Shown here one piece after another: positions 8,581-17,259 of a stretch of DNA of 64,000 bases. The translations under genes and the position numbers were made by a program. Source of the DNA: an uncultured Flavobacteriaceae bacterium (lineage in GTDB: Bacteria; Bacteroidota; Bacteroidia; Flavobacteriales; Flavobacteriaceae); NCBI GenBank assembly GCA_947503005.1, contig CANNCA010000001.1, forward strand, positions 806,001-870,000, read 5' to 3'. Each line of letters starts with the position of its first letter. Within the stretch, counting starts at the first letter, position 1. The notes under the pieces are model-generated. The model searched no databases, was not told where the DNA came from, and saw nothing but the letters and a program-made list of their open reading frames with translations.

Positions 8581-9630
8581 CTACAATTTTCGTTCTGGCA
8601 ATAAGAGTTGATGTATAAACTTCATTTTGTTGACCACAGCGGGAGTAATCACAAACGGATACACATCAGGAATGCCCATCGCCCGATTGATACTATTAAC
8701 TGCAAAAGACAACGGCACACAGGTACTGATAATGGTTTCAAAATCTTTGAGGGTATAAGGGTCGAATGATGAGGCTATCTTCATATTGGCTGAAATTTCT
8801 TTGGAATTTACTTCTAAGCCAAAAAAGTGCGCTGTTTCTACCATATCCATGATGTGTAGGTAGTGTGCCCATGTCTCGGCCCAATCTTCCCATGGGTGGG
8901 AAGCTGCATATTTACTGATATACGAATCTCTCCAATTTTCAGGTGCTCCATTTTTGTAATAGGCTTGTAATGCATCGCCGTAATCGGCTTTTTCGTTGCC
9001 AAAAATATTTCTGAATGCCCGTAATGCATCTTCATTTTTGGAAATTAACTGCTCCCAAAAATAATGGCCTACTTCATGCCTTAGGTGTCCGATAAGGGTT
9101 CGATATCGTTCTTGCATCTCCTTTCTCGCCTGTTCTCGTAGCGTTGAATCCGCCTCTCTAAGAAGTATGGTAATGACCCCGTTTGCATGACCTGTCATAA
9201 CCGTAGCTTCATTATCTTTAGTAATAAAATCAAAGCATAATCCATCAGCATCGATCATTTTACTACGCAGACTAAGCCCTATTTTCTGAAGCTGATAGAT
9301 CAAACGGTGCTTTGCAACTTCCAATTGCTGCCAGTGCTGTAAGTTTTTTTTGACGGATAGATTAGGAATGGTTCGATTGAGTTGGCAAGCACGGCAAAAG
9401 TCTTGTGGAGATTCTTTGGGTATAATCCAATTACAAACTTCGTACTCTTTGTTTTTACAATATTTAAATTCAATTTTTTCACGATCAGAAGTCAGTGAAG
9501 CTCCTAATTTGTTAAACGTGAGCATTTGCCGGTCAACATCGCGGTAACCAGATAAATGCCCACAATTCTCACATTCATTATTTTCAAAAAATAGTGGGTA
9601 ATTACAATGACCGCATTGAAATACTTTCAT
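8581..9630 (-). CDS. Zinc-ribbon putative metallopeptidase (Mx-type family)
   Basis: Predicted zinc-dependent peptidase of 349 residues with no known substrate. The N-terminus carries a zinc ribbon (CGHC ... CENCGH, residues about 5-28) and a second Cys group (CNW ... CRAC). The catalytic zinc site is HEVGHYFWE near residue 187, followed by the conserved WEDWAETWAHYLHI region that supplies further ligands. The ATG at 9630 is chosen because the zinc ribbon starts there (MKVFQCGHC). An ATG five codons upstream is also possible. There is no signal peptide, so it should be cytoplasmic. It is transcribed alone, convergent with glutaminase. Confidence 0.85.
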   Translation of the reverse strand: MKVFQCGHCNYPLFFENNECENCGHLSGYRDVDRQMLTFNKLGASLTSDREKIEFKYCKNKEYEVCNWIIPKESPQDFCRACQLNRTIPNLSVKKNLQHWQQLEVAKHRLIYQLQKIGLSLRSKMIDADGLCFDFITKDNEATVMTGHANGVITILLREADSTLREQARKEMQERYRTLIGHLRHEVGHYFWEQLISKNEDALRAFRNIFGNEKADYGDALQAYYKNGAPENWRDSYISKYAASHPWEDWAETWAHYLHIMDMVETAHFFGLEVNSKEISANMKIASSFDPYTLKDFETIISTCVPLSFAVNSINRAMGIPDVYPFVITPAVVNKMKFIHQLLLPERKL

Positions 9631-9954
9631 GGGATAGCAAAACAAATTTCAACGGCTAAAGTAAACATAAAAGCGATGGATGGAGCGATTCTTTGGGCTA
9701 TTCTACAACCATTTTTTAAGGCAAAAAAGCTGATTGAATATCAAGAATTTAAGAAAAACGAATTGCTTTCAGTGTCAAGGCAAAATCTGAAGAATTCTTG
9801 TGGTAGCCCAACCGAAGAATTTGATGGGAAAAGCTGCTGAATAAAACCGTTAATCCTACTTGGTTAAAAAAAGCTCTAATTAGCTCTTTTCTGTTAAAAA
9901 ATTGTTAATTACCAGAAATTGCGCTAATTTCAAAGCTCAAAATATCCAACCACA
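9631..9954. other. Gene-free stretch
   Basis: A 324-base stretch between the metallopeptidase and a small membrane-protein gene. An open frame of 77 codons at 9607-9840 overlaps the metallopeptidase start and shows no family features, signal peptide or start context. I treat it as spurious. I see no RNA gene here. Confidence 0.5.
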
Positions 9955-10131
9955 ATGAACACTTCAGAAAAATTATTTGCTTCCAGAGTACTTGTCGGAG
10001 CTTTGACAATTTGTTTTGTAATGATTGGCTACGTCGTCTACACCGAGTATTCTGCAGACATACAGAATGAACTCTTTGATGCCATTACGAAGACCTTTCC
10101 CAATTTGGACCAAGAATTAGCCGGACTTTGA
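9955..10131 (+). CDS. Small single-span membrane protein (58 residues)
   Basis: A short open frame begins with MNTSEKLFASRV and is followed by one strong hydrophobic segment (VGALTICFVMIGYVVYTEY, about residues 13-32). A soluble acidic tail ends in LDQELAGL. The amphipathic start, clean transmembrane span and intact frame suggest a real small membrane protein; I recognise no family. The hairpin TAACGCT / AGCGTTA at 10156-10179 lies just beyond the stop and may be a weak terminator. Confidence 0.55.
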   Translation: MNTSEKLFASRVLVGALTICFVMIGYVVYTEYSADIQNELFDAITKTFPNLDQELAGL

Positions 10132-10195
10132 CCTTCTATTATCATTGATGTGTTTTAACGCTTCTAGGTAGTAGCGTTATTCTAGACTTTGTTGA

Positions 10196-10230
10196 TAAAA
10201 AAAAGAGCCCTACATACTCTGAAGGGCCCT
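10196..10230 (-). terminator. Rho-independent terminator (leftward)
   Basis: Read on the reverse strand, AGGGCCC pairs with GGGCTCT across a 13-base loop and is followed by a run of T residues. It lies 78 bases beyond the stop of the 42-residue membrane protein and probably ends that transcript. Confidence 0.6.
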
Positions 10231-10307
10231 GTTTATGGCAAAAGTCAAATAATATTTTTAAGATAAATAGGGGCTTAAGATTTTTCTGGGGAACTTAAAT
10301 CGTAGGC

Positions 10308-10436
10308 TTACAATATACCAACGGCCCAAAGTAGCATAGCAACGACAACGGAAAGTAAAATACCAACCAATACCACCACCATAACACTTAAAAAACCATT
10401 TAGCATGCGTACTCCAGGAGTAATTTGCTGTTCCAT
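10308..10436 (-). CDS. Very small membrane protein (42 residues)
   Basis: An open frame of 42 residues starts MEQQITPGVRMLNGFL and continues with one long hydrophobic stretch of valine, leucine and isoleucine to the end (VAMLLWAVGIL). Its own terminator lies at 10196-10230 and its leader is AT-rich, which supports a real transcript. Function is unknown, and no family is recognised. It could be a regulatory or stabilising peptide for a membrane complex, but nothing nearby says which. Confidence 0.55.
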   Translation of the reverse strand: MEQQITPGVRMLNGFLSVMVVVLVGILLSVVVAMLLWAVGIL

Positions 10437-10582
10437 ATTTTTATAGTTTTATCTAATTTACAAAATTGAGCGCTAAATGTATGTTAATGAGTCAAAATTT
10501 CGACTAACTGACTCATATTTAGTATGTTCTTTCGACATAACACCCATATTATCGGTAAAATGACAATTTCTATTTACAAACC

Positions 10583-11908
10583 CTATTTTCTTTTACCACT
10601 TAGTTTTTTACTTAATTCCTCTAGAGAAATACCCTTTGTTTCGGGCATAAAGTAGTGAACCCATATCAATTGAAGTACCATCATGAAAGCGAAAAAAGCG
10701 AAAACCGGCCCAGGGCCTATCCATGTAAATAAGAAAGGAATAGAAGAGGGAATGAGCCATGCCAACACCCAATGAACAGAGCTTCCGAAAGCCTGACCGG
10801 AACCTCTTAAATGATTTGGAAAAACCTCAGATATAAATACCCATATAACTGCCCCTTGACCTATAGCATGTGAGGCAATGAACAGAAATAAGAATATGGG
10901 CACGGCAAGTCCCTCCCAATTGAAAATAAACGCCGCGGAAACGAGTGCAAGCGAGATGATGTACCCTATTGAACCATAGTACATAAGTTGTTTTCTGCCT
11001 AATCTGTCGATGAGGTATATACCAAGTAAGGTAAACACTAGATTCGTAACCCCTATGCCAATACTACTGAGCAATGCGGTACTTTCTCCCAGACCTGCAG
11101 CTTCAAAAATACGTGGCGCATAATATAAAAAAGCATTGATGCCAGAGAATTGGTTGAAGAATGCAATTAGAAAAGCTAGGGTCAATGGAAAGCGGTATTT
11201 TTTGATAAAAATGTTTTCCGATGACTTGTCCGAAGTTTGGTCGGCCTCCATATCCGCTTGTAGGCTTTCTATCGAGATTTCAGGGCTTATCAGTGCAAGT
11301 ACCTTTTTTGCCTCCTGGGTCCGGTTCTTCGTTAACAGCCATCTTGGGCTTTTGGGAACGCTTAGAACAAAAAGAGTATAGATTATAGCGGGGAATGCTT
11401 CTACTCCGACCATCCAGCGCCAATCATTTTCTCCGATTCCATTTAGTGCAAAGTTTGATATGAACGCTACTAGAATTCCAAAAACCAACATGAATTGATA
11501 GTAACCAACCAGTCGTCCCCTATTTTTTGCCGGGGCTATTTCTGAGATGTATGCAGGCGCTGCGACTGTAGATGCTCCTATCCCAAGCCCACCTATAAAT
11601 CTGAAAATACCGAAAGATATCGGGTCATTTGCCAATGCTGAACCAATTGCTGAAAGAGAGTATAATATGCCGATCCAGATAAGCGTGTTCTTTCTTCCAA
11701 TTTTATTGGTGGGTATTCCTCCTAACATTGCTCCGATTACGGTTCCGAAAAGTGCCATGCCGATTACCACTGTACCATGAAAAGCATCTGAAGAACCCCA
11801 TAAAAGCTGTAATTTCTTTTCAGCACCAGAGATGACCACGGTGTCAAAGCCGAATAGAAAACCGGCCAACGCTACAATAAGGGAAATCGAGAGAATTTTG
11901 GAATTCAT
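10583..11908 (-). CDS. Sugar porter family MFS transporter
   Basis: Major facilitator superfamily sugar:proton symporter of 441 residues with about 12 membrane spans, in the inner membrane. Sugar-porter signatures are visible: GFDTVVISGAE in helix 1, the loop motif NKIGRKNTL, a PRWLL motif after helix 6, DRLGRKQLMYYG between helices 8 and 9, and the C-terminal PETKGISLEEL. These place it with bacterial xylose, galactose and glucose porters. The exact sugar cannot be read from the sequence. It is followed by a small lipoprotein gene on the same strand upstream (12225), 62 bases away. Confidence 0.93.
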   Translation of the reverse strand: MNSKILSISLIVALAGFLFGFDTVVISGAEKKLQLLWGSSDAFHGTVVIGMALFGTVIGAMLGGIPTNKIGRKNTLIWIGILYSLSAIGSALANDPISFGIFRFIGGLGIGASTVAAPAYISEIAPAKNRGRLVGYYQFMLVFGILVAFISNFALNGIGENDWRWMVGVEAFPAIIYTLFVLSVPKSPRWLLTKNRTQEAKKVLALISPEISIESLQADMEADQTSDKSSENIFIKKYRFPLTLAFLIAFFNQFSGINAFLYYAPRIFEAAGLGESTALLSSIGIGVTNLVFTLLGIYLIDRLGRKQLMYYGSIGYIISLALVSAAFIFNWEGLAVPIFLFLFIASHAIGQGAVIWVFISEVFPNHLRGSGQAFGSSVHWVLAWLIPSSIPFLFTWIGPGPVFAFFAFMMVLQLIWVHYFMPETKGISLEELSKKLSGKRK

Positions 11909-11970
11909 GCTACTAGTTTGTTGGTTTTGGTAAAACTAGCGAAAAAATCCCAAGGTAGGTCTAATGCAAT

Positions 11971-12225
11971 CTATAGCACAGCCATCTTCGGTTTCAGGGT
12001 ATCCGAAGCTTTCATCTTTTTCTTTTTAATTTCTTTGTCTGGTGGCGTTTGAATAGGTGAATTCCCATCTTTGGTTTCGGTAGGGGTTTTTAGTTTTTTC
12101 TTTTCAGAAGGAACAGCCGAATTGTCTTTGGGGAGCGAATCATGCTGTTCACCAATAGTTTCTCGACAGGAAAGAAAAAGAATGAAAAACGCTGTAATCA
12201 ATACAGCAATTTGGGTATATCGCAT
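11971..12225 (-). CDS. Small lysine-rich lipoprotein
   Basis: Protein of 84 residues with a lipoprotein signal peptide (MRYTQIAVLITAFFILFLSC, lipobox FLSC). A low-complexity tail follows, rich in Lys, Pro, Ser and Thr (KKKLKTPTETK, DKEIKKKKMK). After lipidation it would be a disordered, basic peptide tethered to a membrane. No family is recognised. It sits between waaA and the sugar porter, all on the same strand, 18 bases after the waaA stop. Confidence 0.65.
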   Translation of the reverse strand: MRYTQIAVLITAFFILFLSCRETIGEQHDSLPKDNSAVPSEKKKLKTPTETKDGNSPIQTPPDKEIKKKKMKASDTLKPKMAVL

Positions 12226-12243
12226 AACTAATCAACAATGGGG

Positions 12244-13479
12244 TCAGAGTAATGTACGTATGTGCTCCATTATTTGGATGCTTGCCCCTTTATTTTTGTT
12301 GATATATGATGCATTTATTTCTCCCGTTCTTTGAAGTAATTCCGGGTTGTCTAGTAGTCTTTTTAGAACCTCGCCTAGACTCCAGCTATCGTGAATAGTC
12401 AAAATTCCTTTTTGCGCGACCAAATCTTCGGCTTCTTTAAAACCTTCATAATTTGGGCCGATTATTACGGGAATTCCAAAAACCGCGGGTTCTAAGGTAT
12501 TATGCAATCCAGTAGAAAATCCCCCGCCGACGTATGCGATATCCGCATAGTTATATATTTTGGTTAGCATTCCGATATTGTCAATGATAAGTACATCGTA
12601 GTTATCGATGGTATGCAGGTTACTATTTGAGAAAAGAACAGTTTTCTTCGAAATCGACCCAGCAAGACCTAGAATTTTATCCTTTTCTATTTTATGCGGA
12701 GCTAAAATGTATTTAAGTTTTTTTGATGTGTGATTGAAGAAATCCAAAAGTAGGGTTTCGTCTTCTGCCCACGTACTTCCAGCCACCAAGCAAAGACTGT
12801 CTTTCTTAAATGCCTCGATTAGAGGTAGTTTGTTATCTCTATCGAGGATTTCGGAGACCCTGTCCAGTCTTGTATCCCCATTTACCGTAGTGTTTGAGAT
12901 TTTGATGGATTCAAGCAACTCTTTTGACTTATTGTCCTGCACATAGATGTGTAAAAAAGCAGCTAAGGACTTTCTCATAAAATTGCCGTACCACTTAAAA
13001 TATACCTGTTCTTTTTTGAAAATCGCGGAAATCAATAAAGACGGAATTTTTCTTGATGCAATTTCCATAAGATAATTTGGCCAAATCTCATATTTTACGA
13101 AAATGGCTAGCTTCGGCTGCGTGATATCCAAGAAGCGCTTTACATTAGCTTTAGTGTCCAATGGAAGGTATACAACTACATCTGCAGCAGAAGTATTCTT
13201 TTTTACTTCATAGCCAGAAGGGGAAAAAAAAGTAATCAGAATCTTAAAGTATGGTTTTTCTTTTCTAAGTTTTTCGATGATAGGCAGCCCCTGTTCAAAT
13301 TCACCCAATGATGCCACGTGCATCCAGATGACCTTATCTTCTTTCGAAACCGATTTTTCAAGTTTCGGAAAAGTTTCTTTTCTTCCTTCTACGAACAGTT
13401 TCATTTTTGGACTCACTTTGGCTAGCAGATTCAAGTGAAACCAAGCAATATGTGCGATTAGATTATAGAGGAAAGCCAA
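12244..13479 (-). CDS. waaA: 3-deoxy-D-manno-octulosonic acid (Kdo) transferase
   Basis: Glycosyltransferase family 30 enzyme that moves Kdo from CMP-Kdo to lipid A precursor at the cytoplasmic face of the inner membrane, in lipopolysaccharide core synthesis. Visible features are an N-terminal membrane anchor (FLYNLIAHIAWFH), then SPKMKLFVEGRKE, and the catalytic segment MHVASLGEFEQGLP with its conserved Glu. The C-terminal donor-site region has GGGFSTGLHNTLEPAVFG. The frame is open to 13782, but that end overlaps the divergent aminotransferase. A TTG at 13479 directly before the anchor gives 411 residues, the usual family length. Confidence 0.92.
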   Translation of the reverse strand: MAFLYNLIAHIAWFHLNLLAKVSPKMKLFVEGRKETFPKLEKSVSKEDKVIWMHVASLGEFEQGLPIIEKLRKEKPYFKILITFFSPSGYEVKKNTSAADVVVYLPLDTKANVKRFLDITQPKLAIFVKYEIWPNYLMEIASRKIPSLLISAIFKKEQVYFKWYGNFMRKSLAAFLHIYVQDNKSKELLESIKISNTTVNGDTRLDRVSEILDRDNKLPLIEAFKKDSLCLVAGSTWAEDETLLLDFFNHTSKKLKYILAPHKIEKDKILGLAGSISKKTVLFSNSNLHTIDNYDVLIIDNIGMLTKIYNYADIAYVGGGFSTGLHNTLEPAVFGIPVIIGPNYEGFKEAEDLVAQKGILTIHDSWSLGEVLKRLLDNPELLQRTGEINASYINKNKGASIQIMEHIRTLL

Positions 13480-13539
13480 TGTTGAATTGTTTGCCGCTAA
13501 AATACGTTTCTTTGGATAAATTGATTGAAGTCCGTTTCG

Positions 13540-13547
13540 TATTTTTG
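13540..13547 (+). promoter_or_regulatory. Candidate -7 box for the aminotransferase gene
   Basis: TATTTTTG matches the Bacteroidota -7 consensus TAnnTTTG and lies 37 bases before the ATG at 13585. No TTG at the ideal 19-base spacing is seen. If used, transcription begins after the alternative upstream ATG at 13525, which argues for the shorter protein. Confidence 0.4.
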
Positions 13548-13584
13548 CAACAAATATGTCTCCAATAAAAATACAGCAACATCC

Positions 13585-14739
13585 ATGAAGAAAATCCAAA
13601 TGGTAGATCTCAATGGTCAATACCAAGCCATCAAAGAACAAGTAAATGCTTCTCTCTCTACTATTTTGGAAACCTCTGCTTTTATTAATGGGCCTGATGT
13701 CAAGGCTTTTCAACTGGAATTGGAAAACTATTTGGGTGTAAAACACGTGATACCTTGCGCTAACGGAACAGATGCGCTGCAAATCGCAATGATGGGCCTT
13801 GGACTTAAACCTGGTGATGAGGTAATCACCGCCGACTTTACTTTTGCTGCGACGGTTGAGGTAATAGCCTTGCTAAACCTTACTCCCGTTTTGGTAGATG
13901 TCTATCCGGACACCTTCAATATTGATATAGCTGCAGTTGAAAAAGCCATTACTCCAAAAACAAAGGCTATCGTGCCTGTGCACCTTTTCGGACAATGTGC
14001 AGACATGGATGCGCTTATGGAATTGGCAGAAAAGTACAATCTTTATGTTATTGAAGATAATGCACAAGCCATAGGCGCCAACTATACATTTAAGGACGGA
14101 AGCAAACAGAAAGCGGGTACCATGGGTCACGTGGGTTCAACTTCTTTTTTTCCGTCTAAAAACTTGGGATGTTATGGTGACGGCGGTGCGATTTTCACCA
14201 ACGATGATGACTTGGCACATATTTTAAGGGGAATGGTCAATCACGGGATGTACGAAAGATACCATCATGATGTCATTGGTGTAAATTCAAGATTAGACTC
14301 CATTCAAGCTGCCGTTTTACGGGCTAAGCTCCCTCACTTAGACTCGTATTGCGCAGCACGAAGAGATGCTGCCAGAAAGTACAATAAAGCCTTTGCCGGT
14401 CAAGAACATATTATTACACCTAAAACAGTCAATGGCTGTGAAGGTATTTGTGATAGCTGTGATTGCCATGTGTTTCACCAGTATACATTAAAAGTAACCA
14501 ATGGTAAACGTGATGCGTTGGTGCAACATTTTTCCGAAAAAGGAATTCCGTGCGGAGTTTACTACCCTATTCCGCTTCACAAGCAAAAGGCCTATGCCGA
14601 TGACCGATATAATGAGGCCGATTTTCGGATAACAAACCAATTGGTAAAAGAAGTTATCTCCTTGCCTATGCACACTGAGCTTGATGATGAGCAGATAAAC
14701 TTTATTACAACTACACTAATCGAGTTTGTTAATGGATAA
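13585..14739 (+). CDS. DegT/DnrJ/EryC1/StrS sugar aminotransferase
   Basis: PLP-dependent sugar-nucleotide aminotransferase of 384 residues, acting in the cytoplasm on a keto-sugar nucleotide for surface polysaccharide. Motifs: MVDLNGQYQAIKEQVN at the start, CANGTDALQIAM for PLP phosphate, EDNAQAIGA with the Asp that binds the PLP nitrogen, and Schiff-base Lys in FFPSKNLGCYGDGG. The opening resembles WbpE-type enzymes that aminate UDP-3-keto sugars, but the substrate is not certain. A cysteine cluster (CEGICDSCDCH, near residue 293) sits before the conserved FHQYTL. The start is MKKIQMVDL at 13585. It is followed by galE after 51 bases. Confidence 0.93.
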   Translation: MKKIQMVDLNGQYQAIKEQVNASLSTILETSAFINGPDVKAFQLELENYLGVKHVIPCANGTDALQIAMMGLGLKPGDEVITADFTFAATVEVIALLNLTPVLVDVYPDTFNIDIAAVEKAITPKTKAIVPVHLFGQCADMDALMELAEKYNLYVIEDNAQAIGANYTFKDGSKQKAGTMGHVGSTSFFPSKNLGCYGDGGAIFTNDDDLAHILRGMVNHGMYERYHHDVIGVNSRLDSIQAAVLRAKLPHLDSYCAARRDAARKYNKAFAGQEHIITPKTVNGCEGICDSCDCHVFHQYTLKVTNGKRDALVQHFSEKGIPCGVYYPIPLHKQKAYADDRYNEADFRITNQLVKEVISLPMHTELDDEQINFITTTLIEFVNG

Positions 14740-14790
14740 CGGAAAAATGGTTTTAGTTTAGCTTTTCAAAACCAGTCGAAAACAAAATAA

Positions 14791-15807
14791 ATGAAGATTC
14801 TAGTAACAGGAGGTTTAGGATTCATAGGCTCGCACACCGTGGTTGAATTGCAAAATGAAGGTTTTGAAGTAGTCATTATAGATGATTGCTCTAATTCATC
14901 CGAGGCGGTTTTAGAGGGCATTGTTGCAATTACGGGTAAGGAACCGATTTTTGAAAAACTGGACCTTAAAGAAAAAAGCTTGGTTCAGGATTTCTTTAAA
15001 AGACATCAAGATATTGAAGGTGTGATTCATTTTGCTGCTTCCAAAGCCGTGGGTGAAAGTGTTGAGAAACCACTTCTGTATTACGAGAACAATATTGGCA
15101 CTTTGGTCTACTTACTGCAAGAGTTGTCTAAAAAGGAAAAATCTAACTTTATTTTCAGCTCATCCTGTACCGTATACGGTCAGGCAGATGAAATGCCCAT
15201 CACCGAAAGTGCACCTGTAAAGACGGCAGAATCACCTTATGGCAACACCAAGCAGATGGGAGAAGAAATCATAGCCGATACCTGTAAAGTAACACCCGGA
15301 TTACATGCAATTTCACTACGTTACTTCAATCCCATGGGTGCGCATCCTAGTGTGGAAATAGGAGAACTGCCAAAGGGCGTGCCACAAAATTTGGTGCCTT
15401 TCATTACACAGACCGGTATAGGGTTGCGAAAAGAATTATCGGTTTTTGGGGATGACTATCCAACTCCCGATGGAACCTGCATACGTGATTACATACATGT
15501 TGTGGATTTAGCAAAAGCACATGTGGTGGCACTGAAAAGACTTTTGGACCAAAGAAACGAAACAAACTACGAGGTCTATAATTTAGGAACGGGCAAAGGA
15601 AGTTCCGTTCTGGAGGTCATTACAAGTTTTGAAAAAGTATCAGGCAAAAAGTTAAATTATAAAATTGTAGACCGTCGACAAGGAGATATTGTATCTGCCT
15701 ATGCCGATACGACCAAAGCAAATGAAGTACTAGGCTGGAAAGCACATTCGACTTTGGATGAAGCAATGAAATCGGCCTGGGATTGGGAGCAAAAAATCAG
15801 AAATTAA
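14791..15807 (+). CDS. galE: UDP-glucose 4-epimerase
   Basis: Extended short-chain dehydrogenase of 338 residues interconverting UDP-glucose and UDP-galactose with bound NAD, in the cytoplasm. Visible features are the Rossmann motif TGGLGFIGSHT at the N-terminus, FAASKAVGES, SSSCTVYGQ with the catalytic Ser/Thr, and YGNTKQMGEE carrying the YxxxK pair. The substrate-side segment LRYFNPMGAHPS and the C-terminal DRRQGDIVSAYAD also fit. Length is standard for the family. It follows the sugar aminotransferase closely and ends at a strong terminator, so the two probably form one unit for polysaccharide precursors. Confidence 0.95.
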   Translation: MKILVTGGLGFIGSHTVVELQNEGFEVVIIDDCSNSSEAVLEGIVAITGKEPIFEKLDLKEKSLVQDFFKRHQDIEGVIHFAASKAVGESVEKPLLYYENNIGTLVYLLQELSKKEKSNFIFSSSCTVYGQADEMPITESAPVKTAESPYGNTKQMGEEIIADTCKVTPGLHAISLRYFNPMGAHPSVEIGELPKGVPQNLVPFITQTGIGLRKELSVFGDDYPTPDGTCIRDYIHVVDLAKAHVVALKRLLDQRNETNYEVYNLGTGKGSSVLEVITSFEKVSGKKLNYKIVDRRQGDIVSAYADTTKANEVLGWKAHSTLDEAMKSAWDWEQKIRN

Positions 15808-15855
15808 TTTGAGATAGAATTTACAGTATAGTTGTTGGGCGAAGTAAGAAGCGAG

Positions 15856-15890
15856 TGCGAAGAAATAGTTGTATATTTCTTCGCATTTTT
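15856..15890 (+). terminator. Rho-independent terminator after galE
   Basis: The perfect stem TGCGAAGAAAT / ATTTCTTCGCA encloses a short loop and is followed by TTTTT. Confidence 0.85.
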
Positions 15891-15909
15891 GATTTAACCC
15901 AACCCTATT

Positions 15910-17184
15910 ATGAAAAAAATTCTGTTCATCATCTCGTTCTTTTCGTTCACCCTACTTTCAGCACAAGACCTTTATCTGCATTGTGGAAGTATCGTTGACA
16001 CCGAAGCCGGTAAAATTCTAAAGGAAAAAACCATTGTAGTTTCCGGCAATAAAATTAAAAGTGTACAAAATGGATTTATAAATGGATCGGGTGATGATAT
16101 AATCATCGACTTGAAAAGTAAAACCGTATTACCTGGTTTTATTGACATGCACGTGCATATTGAAGGGGAATCTAGCCCGACCAGATATTTGGATAGATTT
16201 ACCAAGAATCCTGCCGATGTTGCTTTTCAGTCAACGGTTTATGCCGAACGAACACTCTTGGCAGGCTTTACTACGGTTCGAGATCTTGGAGGCTCTGGTG
16301 TGAACATTGCACTTCGTAATGCTATTAACAAAGGGGTTGTAAAAGGTCCAAGAATTTTCACAGCCGGAAAGACAATAGCCTCTACTGGGGGTCATGGCGA
16401 TCCAACCAATGGCATGCGAGAAGATTTGAAAGGTAATCCGGGACCGAAGGAAGGCGTTGTCAATTCTCCTGAAGATGCAAAAAAAGCTGTACGTCAACGG
16501 TATAAAGATGGCTCCGATTGTATTAAGATAACAGCTACTGGCGGTGTAATGAGCGTTGCCAAAAACGGTCAAAATCCGCAGTTCACGATTGACGAAATAA
16601 AAGCAGTTGTTGCAACGGCCAAAGACTATGGGTTTCTTACAGCTGCACATGCTCATGGAGATGAAGGAATGAGAAGAGCTGTGGTCGGGGGTATAAAAAC
16701 CATAGAGCACGGAACGTTAATGAGTGAGGCAACAATGGATTTAATGGTAAAGCACAATACCTTTTTAGTGCCAACGATATCCGCAGGAAAAGCCGCTGCG
16801 AAGATGGCAGATATTCCGGGATTCCTTCCTCCGGTAGTAGCAAAGAAGGCACGCGAAATTGGGCCGGTGAGTCAAGTTACCTTTGGAAAAGCCTATAAGA
16901 AAGGTGTTTCCATTGCATTTGGCACCGATGCGGGCGTTTCTCCGCACGGAGACAATGGAAAAGAGTTTGGGTTCATGCACGAAGCAGGAATGCCGATAAT
17001 GGAAACCATACAGGCAGCTACCACCACAAACGCGGAACTTTTAGGAATGGATACGGAATTAGGACAGCTAAAAACTGGATTTATTGCTGATATTGTAGCA
17101 GTTGACGAAGACCCGACCAAAAATGTAGCCACTTTGGAAAAAGCTATTTTTGTTATGAAAGAAGGAGTGATATATAAGCAATAA
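15910..17184 (+). CDS. Exported metal-dependent amidohydrolase
   Basis: Amidohydrolase-superfamily enzyme of 424 residues with a signal peptide (MKKILFIISFFSFTLLSAQ), so periplasmic or surface-exposed. It belongs to the imidazolonepropionase/Xaa-Pro dipeptidase-like group. The metal centre is visible: PGFIDMHVHIEGE (HxH), KITATGGVMS with the bridging Lys, AAHAHGDEG and IEHGTL for the two His, and FGTDAGVSPHG with the catalytic Asp. The substrate is probably a small peptide or lactam, not determinable here. It stands alone, 102 bases after galE and beyond that gene's terminator. Confidence 0.92.
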   Translation: MKKILFIISFFSFTLLSAQDLYLHCGSIVDTEAGKILKEKTIVVSGNKIKSVQNGFINGSGDDIIIDLKSKTVLPGFIDMHVHIEGESSPTRYLDRFTKNPADVAFQSTVYAERTLLAGFTTVRDLGGSGVNIALRNAINKGVVKGPRIFTAGKTIASTGGHGDPTNGMREDLKGNPGPKEGVVNSPEDAKKAVRQRYKDGSDCIKITATGGVMSVAKNGQNPQFTIDEIKAVVATAKDYGFLTAAHAHGDEGMRRAVVGGIKTIEHGTLMSEATMDLMVKHNTFLVPTISAGKAAAKMADIPGFLPPVVAKKAREIGPVSQVTFGKAYKKGVSIAFGTDAGVSPHGDNGKEFGFMHEAGMPIMETIQAATTTNAELLGMDTELGQLKTGFIADIVAVDEDPTKNVATLEKAIFVMKEGVIYKQ

Positions 17185-17259
17185 TCCGTTGAAAGTCACT
17201 TGAATCGAATTATCGCCTCGAGCTCATACGAGAGGTCTTTAATCAACGACATTTAGCTA

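Noticed and set aside
9607-9840. Forward 77-residue open frame overlapping the metallopeptidase start
   Set aside because: It has no signal peptide, domain or start context, overlaps the start of a real gene on the other strand, and shows no sign of coding bias.
12244-13782. Longer 512-residue reading of waaA
   Set aside because: The extra 101 residues have no family match and overlap the divergent aminotransferase and its candidate promoter.
13525-14739. Upstream ATG for the sugar aminotransferase at 13525
   Set aside because: It lies upstream of the TATTTTTG box and adds 20 residues not typical of the family.
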